DNA of 51,635 nucleotides from a virus, in the IMG/VR virus record IMGVR_UViG_3300038825_000578, positions 1-51,635 of that record. One strand, written 5' to 3'. The notes beneath the pieces were generated by a model, which did not search any database, was not told the DNA's origin, and saw nothing but the letters and a program-made list of their open reading frames with translations. A program made the translations under genes and the position numbers. Position 1 is the stretch's first letter, and each line of letters begins with the position of its first letter. This document shows positions 48,556 through 51,635 of the stretch, piece after piece.

Positions 48556-50134
48556 AAAATAATTCCGTAAACTCTCTATCAGTATCTGATCTTACTAAAT
48601 GTAAATTTTTCTTTGCTCTTGTAATACCTACATAAAAAACTCTTCTTTCATTATCAGGATCTATGTAATACGCTTCATCAGCTTTTCTTGGTAAGTCAGC
48701 TAACAACGCTACATTATCAGCTTCTCCACCTTTTGCGCCATGTATTGTAGATAAATTGATCCGTGGTTCGTCAGTCAACTTCTCTTTTCTTCGTAGCAAA
48801 GACACAATATAACTAACCTCATGTGCTGGCATACGGTCCAAGGCATGGTGCCATATTCGATGATCTGGTATTAATAAACCATGATCTTTTACTAAATCAT
48901 CATAAGTGTACATCTTTTCTGGATCAGCATTAGTTAATCCTTTGTAACCATAAGCGACACCTTTTTTCACAGTCATATAATGATACATCGCTTTTACTTG
49001 ATCTAATGATATTGATTTTTTATTTTTTGCTATATCAGTCCAGGCCAATATAGCCGTTAATCTTTTTTTACTAACAGAAGGTTGACCATAAACAGAAAAA
49101 TAAAACCCTTTTAACTTCATTTCATCTGCTAGTTGTTCTAAAGTATAATTATCTCTAGCTAACACTAACCATTGACCTTTATCTCTTTCTATTCTTTGAA
49201 AAACTGATCCTCTTGTTACATGTTTTGTTACCGTACCGTGAGCTAAACCCTCTGCTTCTTTAACTAAACCATATTGTGTGGGTCTAGTTTTAGGTTTCCA
49301 TACTTTTGGTATTCTATTTTTTACTTTATTAATAATGTTAGTTGCTATCTTGTGAACACTAGCAGGAACACGATGTGACTTATCTAATATAAATCTTTCA
49401 CCCTGAAGACCTATGAGATCCTCAGGATTAGCGCCTGCCCATTTAAATATAGATTGATCATCATCTCCTGCTATATATACCTCACCCGCCTTGTCCATAA
49501 TTCTATTTACCATGGCCCATTGTACTGGCAATAAATCTTGTGCTTCATCAATAATTAAAACATCTAATCCTGGTATTATTTCTTCTTCTTTTGTTTGACT
49601 AAACTCGATAATCATGTCTGTAAAATCGTACAGTTTTCTAGTTTTTTTATATTCTGCAATACCATCTGCGATATATTTTATTTTCATCCATCCACCTTCC
49701 ATGTGTGACATTTGATGAAACTGTTCCCACAGTGTAATATTTCTTACCCTTGCCATATCTATGACTTTAGCAAAGATATCATCTTGCATTTGAAAACCAT
49801 ATGTATCCATCTTACGATTTGTGTTTGATAGTTTAATACCTAAAAGTTCTGACAACTCTTTATAATGATTGTCTTTCATTATATCATCTTTAGTTAAACC
49901 TAATTGTCTAAACGCTAAACTGTGTAAAGTTCTAAAATATAAAAAATCTTTTTTATCTAAATAATTAAACTTAGCCATGGCCCTGGTCCGTGCTTCATTA
50001 GCAGCTTTTACTGTATAAGCAAAATAACCTATGCGACTTGGTTTAATACCAGCTTCTAGTTTTTCTTCTACCTTACGTAAAAGATATTCAGTTTTGCCCG
50101 TGCCAGGGGGTCCAAGTATAATTTTAGTTTTCAT
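48548..50134 (-). CDS. SF1 DNA helicase (UvrD/Rep/Dda-like)
   Basis: 528 residues. Walker A GPPGTGKT (residues 8-15), motif Ia YFAYTVKAANEARTRA, motif II LIIDEAQD, motif III GDDDQSIFKWAG, motif IV/V region INLSTIHGAKGGEADNV, motif VI YVGITRAKKNL. Such helicases unwind DNA at phage forks or during recombination. No DnaB-type helicase is seen in the window, so this may be the replicative or an auxiliary enzyme. Confidence 0.94.
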   Translation of the reverse strand: MKTKIILGPPGTGKTEYLLRKVEEKLEAGIKPSRIGYFAYTVKAANEARTRAMAKFNYLDKKDFLYFRTLHSLAFRQLGLTKDDIMKDNHYKELSELLGIKLSNTNRKMDTYGFQMQDDIFAKVIDMARVRNITLWEQFHQMSHMEGGWMKIKYIADGIAEYKKTRKLYDFTDMIIEFSQTKEEEIIPGLDVLIIDEAQDLLPVQWAMVNRIMDKAGEVYIAGDDDQSIFKWAGANPEDLIGLQGERFILDKSHRVPASVHKIATNIINKVKNRIPKVWKPKTRPTQYGLVKEAEGLAHGTVTKHVTRGSVFQRIERDKGQWLVLARDNYTLEQLADEMKLKGFYFSVYGQPSVSKKRLTAILAWTDIAKNKKSISLDQVKAMYHYMTVKKGVAYGYKGLTNADPEKMYTYDDLVKDHGLLIPDHRIWHHALDRMPAHEVSYIVSLLRRKEKLTDEPRINLSTIHGAKGGEADNVALLADLPRKADEAYYIDPDNERRVFYVGITRAKKNLHLVRSDTDREFTELFYA

Positions 50135-50261
50135 CAGGTCTTTTATACATCTCTATAATCTCATCGACAGTATGTCCTTCATCTATTAAAAAACGAAACA
50201 ATAATATTTGAGATTCTGTTAAGTTATCTGATAGCTTCTCTCCTTTGTAATAAATAGTCAT
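50124..50261 (-). CDS. Small hypothetical protein (45 aa)
   Basis: Start at ATG 50261, which overlaps the stop of the membrane microprotein (ATGA) and has AAGGGT upstream; a longer open frame to 50318 is not needed. Sequence: TIYYKGEKLSDNLTESQILL then FRFLIDEGHTVDEIIEMYKR. Helical, possibly an HTH-like pair. Overlaps the helicase start by 11 bases. Function unknown. Confidence 0.68.
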   Translation of the reverse strand: MTIYYKGEKLSDNLTESQILLFRFLIDEGHTVDEIIEMYKRPDEN

Positions 50262-50335
50262 AACAATACCCTTAAATATTGTGCTGATACATAAACTACT
50301 AAGAATGCTACTAAACATATTACAAATTTATCCAT
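50258..50335 (-). CDS. 25-aa single-span membrane microprotein
   Basis: MDKFVICLVAFLVVYVSAQY then LRVLL. ATG 50335 overlaps the primase stop (TAATG) and its TGA overlaps the next ATG (ATGA), with GAAGG upstream. The fit at both ends is the main evidence. One of four one-span microproteins in the window. Confidence 0.6.
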   Translation of the reverse strand: MDKFVICLVAFLVVYVSAQYLRVLL

Positions 50336-51635
50336 TAGAACGGCACCTTCGGTTGTAAGTCAGGTAAAGGTAAATCAGATTTATCAGACTCTATCGCTTT
50401 TGGTATAAACCATAAGTGATATACTTTACCCCTTATTTTTTTCTTGGTTGAGTCACCCCCAAGTTCTCTAATCCTCGCACACATTTGCGTAGAACTAAAA
50501 TTACTAAATCTTTTTTTATTAAGATAATTTTCTAATGATGATAATCTAAAGTAAGTTACTTCTTCGTCTTCAGGTGACCAAGCTTTGTCTATTAATATTT
50601 CATCTATAGTCATTGCTTCACCTTGATCATTCATAAAAGATTCTAAATAATTATCAAATCTACCTACCTTTGTTACTTCTTCAGGCATCTCAATAACTTC
50701 TACAAGTGCTAACAACGCTTGTATTCTTGCATCCCAATCTCTACCATTCATTTTGTTTGGTAATATGTTTAATGTGTTCATACATGCTTTTCTAAATTTA
50801 CTTTGATCAAAAAACTCATCAGTGCTAATACATAATCTTCTACCGTCTACATTTAAAAACCAAACAGACTCATCAGATTCATACTTTGTAAGATCTGTTA
50901 CATCATGATCATAATCATTACCGATACCAAACTTACGAGTCCTACAAAGCTGCGAGTTACACACAGAACACATTGGCTGATCCTTACATTTAAATTGATA
51001 TTCTTTCTTCTCATGTTGATTAACTGTCTTTAATACTTGCTTAGAAGGTAGTATAGGGTCCATGTACTGATGATTAAACTCATCTATTTTGTCTTGCCAT
51101 TGATCTGGCCATTTCTTTTTTGCGTACACTGCGTATTGATATAAAGTATTATCTCTTCCCCCTTCTGGTATTTTTTCATTCATTAAATGTTCTAGGCAAG
51201 GGGGACCGTCAAAATTATCCTTACTTTTTTTAATTGTTGATAACTCTTTTAATTCACTTTCTGTAAGTGCAAGTTTGTTGTGAAGAGTAAAAAATTCTGT
51301 TAAACTATAGGGTTTACCATTTGTATCTATAGCGTATCTATTATTAGTTTCTTTATGCGCACCAAAGTAGGGTAAATTTAAAAAGTTACCTGTGTCTCCT
51401 CTATCGGCACGTATTTCTATTTGTTTTGGAAATATCTCACAGTTTGCAAAACCAAGAAAAGCTGCGAAGTCTGCTAGTTTATCTCTCATTAATAATGCTG
51501 TGACAGGTTCTTTTGTAAATATAAATATATGTGCACCGCCTGATTTTGATCTACAAACAACCAAGGGTAAATTCTTTTTATGTATTTTTTGTACTAATTC
51601 TTTTAAATTAAGAGGGTACATATCAACATCAATAC
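50335..51635 (-). CDS. Archaeo-eukaryotic-type primase (PrimPol), 5'-truncated by window edge
   Basis: The frame runs past the internal ATG at 51621 to the window end: codons before it read IDVD, the catalytic D-x-D of AEP primases, so the true start is outside. Next come SKSGGAHIFIF (G-x-H motif II) and IFPKQIEIRADRGDTGNFLN with LPYF, as in TOTE-type and phage primases. A cysteine cluster (CSVCNSQLCRTRKFGIG) near residue 215-235 may bind zinc. The last 190 residues are a helical C-terminal domain. It makes primers for the phage polymerase. Confidence 0.85.
   Translation of the reverse strand, partial: IDVDMYPLNLKELVQKIHKKNLPLVVCRSKSGGAHIFIFTKEPVTALLMRDKLADFAAFLGFANCEIFPKQIEIRADRGDTGNFLNLPYFGAHKETNNRYAIDTNGKPYSLTEFFTLHNKLALTESELKELSTIKKSKDNFDGPPCLEHLMNEKIPEGGRDNTLYQYAVYAKKKWPDQWQDKIDEFNHQYMDPILPSKQVLKTVNQHEKKEYQFKCKDQPMCSVCNSQLCRTRKFGIGNDYDHDVTDLTKYESDESVWFLNVDGRRLCISTDEFFDQSKFRKACMNTLNILPNKMNGRDWDARIQALLALVEVIEMPEEVTKVGRFDNYLESFMNDQGEAMTIDEILIDKAWSPEDEEVTYFRLSSLENYLNKKRFSNFSSTQMCARIRELGGDSTKKKIRGKVYHLWFIPKAIESDKSDLPLPDLQPKVPF

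Noticed and set aside
50262-50318. N-terminal extension of the 45-residue protein to 50318
   Set aside because: The extension is the shifted reading of the 25-residue membrane microprotein; ATG 50261 has the better ribosome binding site and an ATGA junction.
571-51635. Temperate life style from the tRNA as attachment site
   Set aside because: No integrase, excisionase or repressor gene was recognised, so the tRNA is not interpreted as an att site.

Overview
The window is a 51.6 kb piece of a tailed double-stranded DNA phage. Gene order, AT-rich composition and many small conserved proteins fit uncultured marine podovirus-like phages of AT-rich marine bacteria such as SAR11-type alphaproteobacteria; the host assignment is inference. 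Both ends cut through genes (1..524 at its 3' end, 50335..51635 at its 5' end), so the genome is incomplete. No integrase, RNA polymerase, reverse transcriptase, CRISPR array or insertion sequence was seen.

Nearly everything is read leftward (minus strand). From right to left: replication (archaeo-eukaryotic-type primase, SF1 helicase, PD-(D/E)XK nuclease, family A DNA polymerase, 51.6-46.4 kb); a block of very small genes, a 2-oxoglutarate oxygenase and a DUF3310 protein (46.4-43.9 kb); a three-gene rightward island with a metallopeptidase (43.2-43.9 kb) beside a cluster of GTWACC repeats; the small terminase, a cytosine methyltransferase carrying a second long reading frame in overprint, and a VRR-NUC-like nuclease (43.0-40.4 kb); a gene-poor, GC-richer control segment with nine copies of a 25-bp box, a tRNA-Cys gene and promoters sharing an 18-bp dyad (40.5-38.5 kb).

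Morphogenesis follows: large terminase, a 1372-residue polyvalent-like protein, portal, a run of tiny basic proteins, a holin, a GroES-like co-chaperonin, scaffold, decoration protein and major capsid. A terminator and a new promoter separate the capsid gene from the adaptor and tail genes. Then comes an array of four fibre genes, each followed by a small possible chaperone gene (19.6-15.0 kb), then more fibre and tail-nozzle genes, a set of large probable ejection proteins (10.9-1.2 kb), and lysis genes with a small membrane protein, an endolysin, an 11-residue cysteine peptide and a secreted protein.

Genes are very tightly packed: over a dozen junctions use TAATG or ATGA overlaps, implying translational coupling. 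Reading the gaps by eye added about fifteen genes under 61 residues, many with good ribosome binding sites and several with one membrane segment. The most interesting features are the overprinted methyltransferase, the nine-box array, the shared dyad promoters, the paired fibre cassettes and the recurring GG[IVLM] motif in virion-module proteins.
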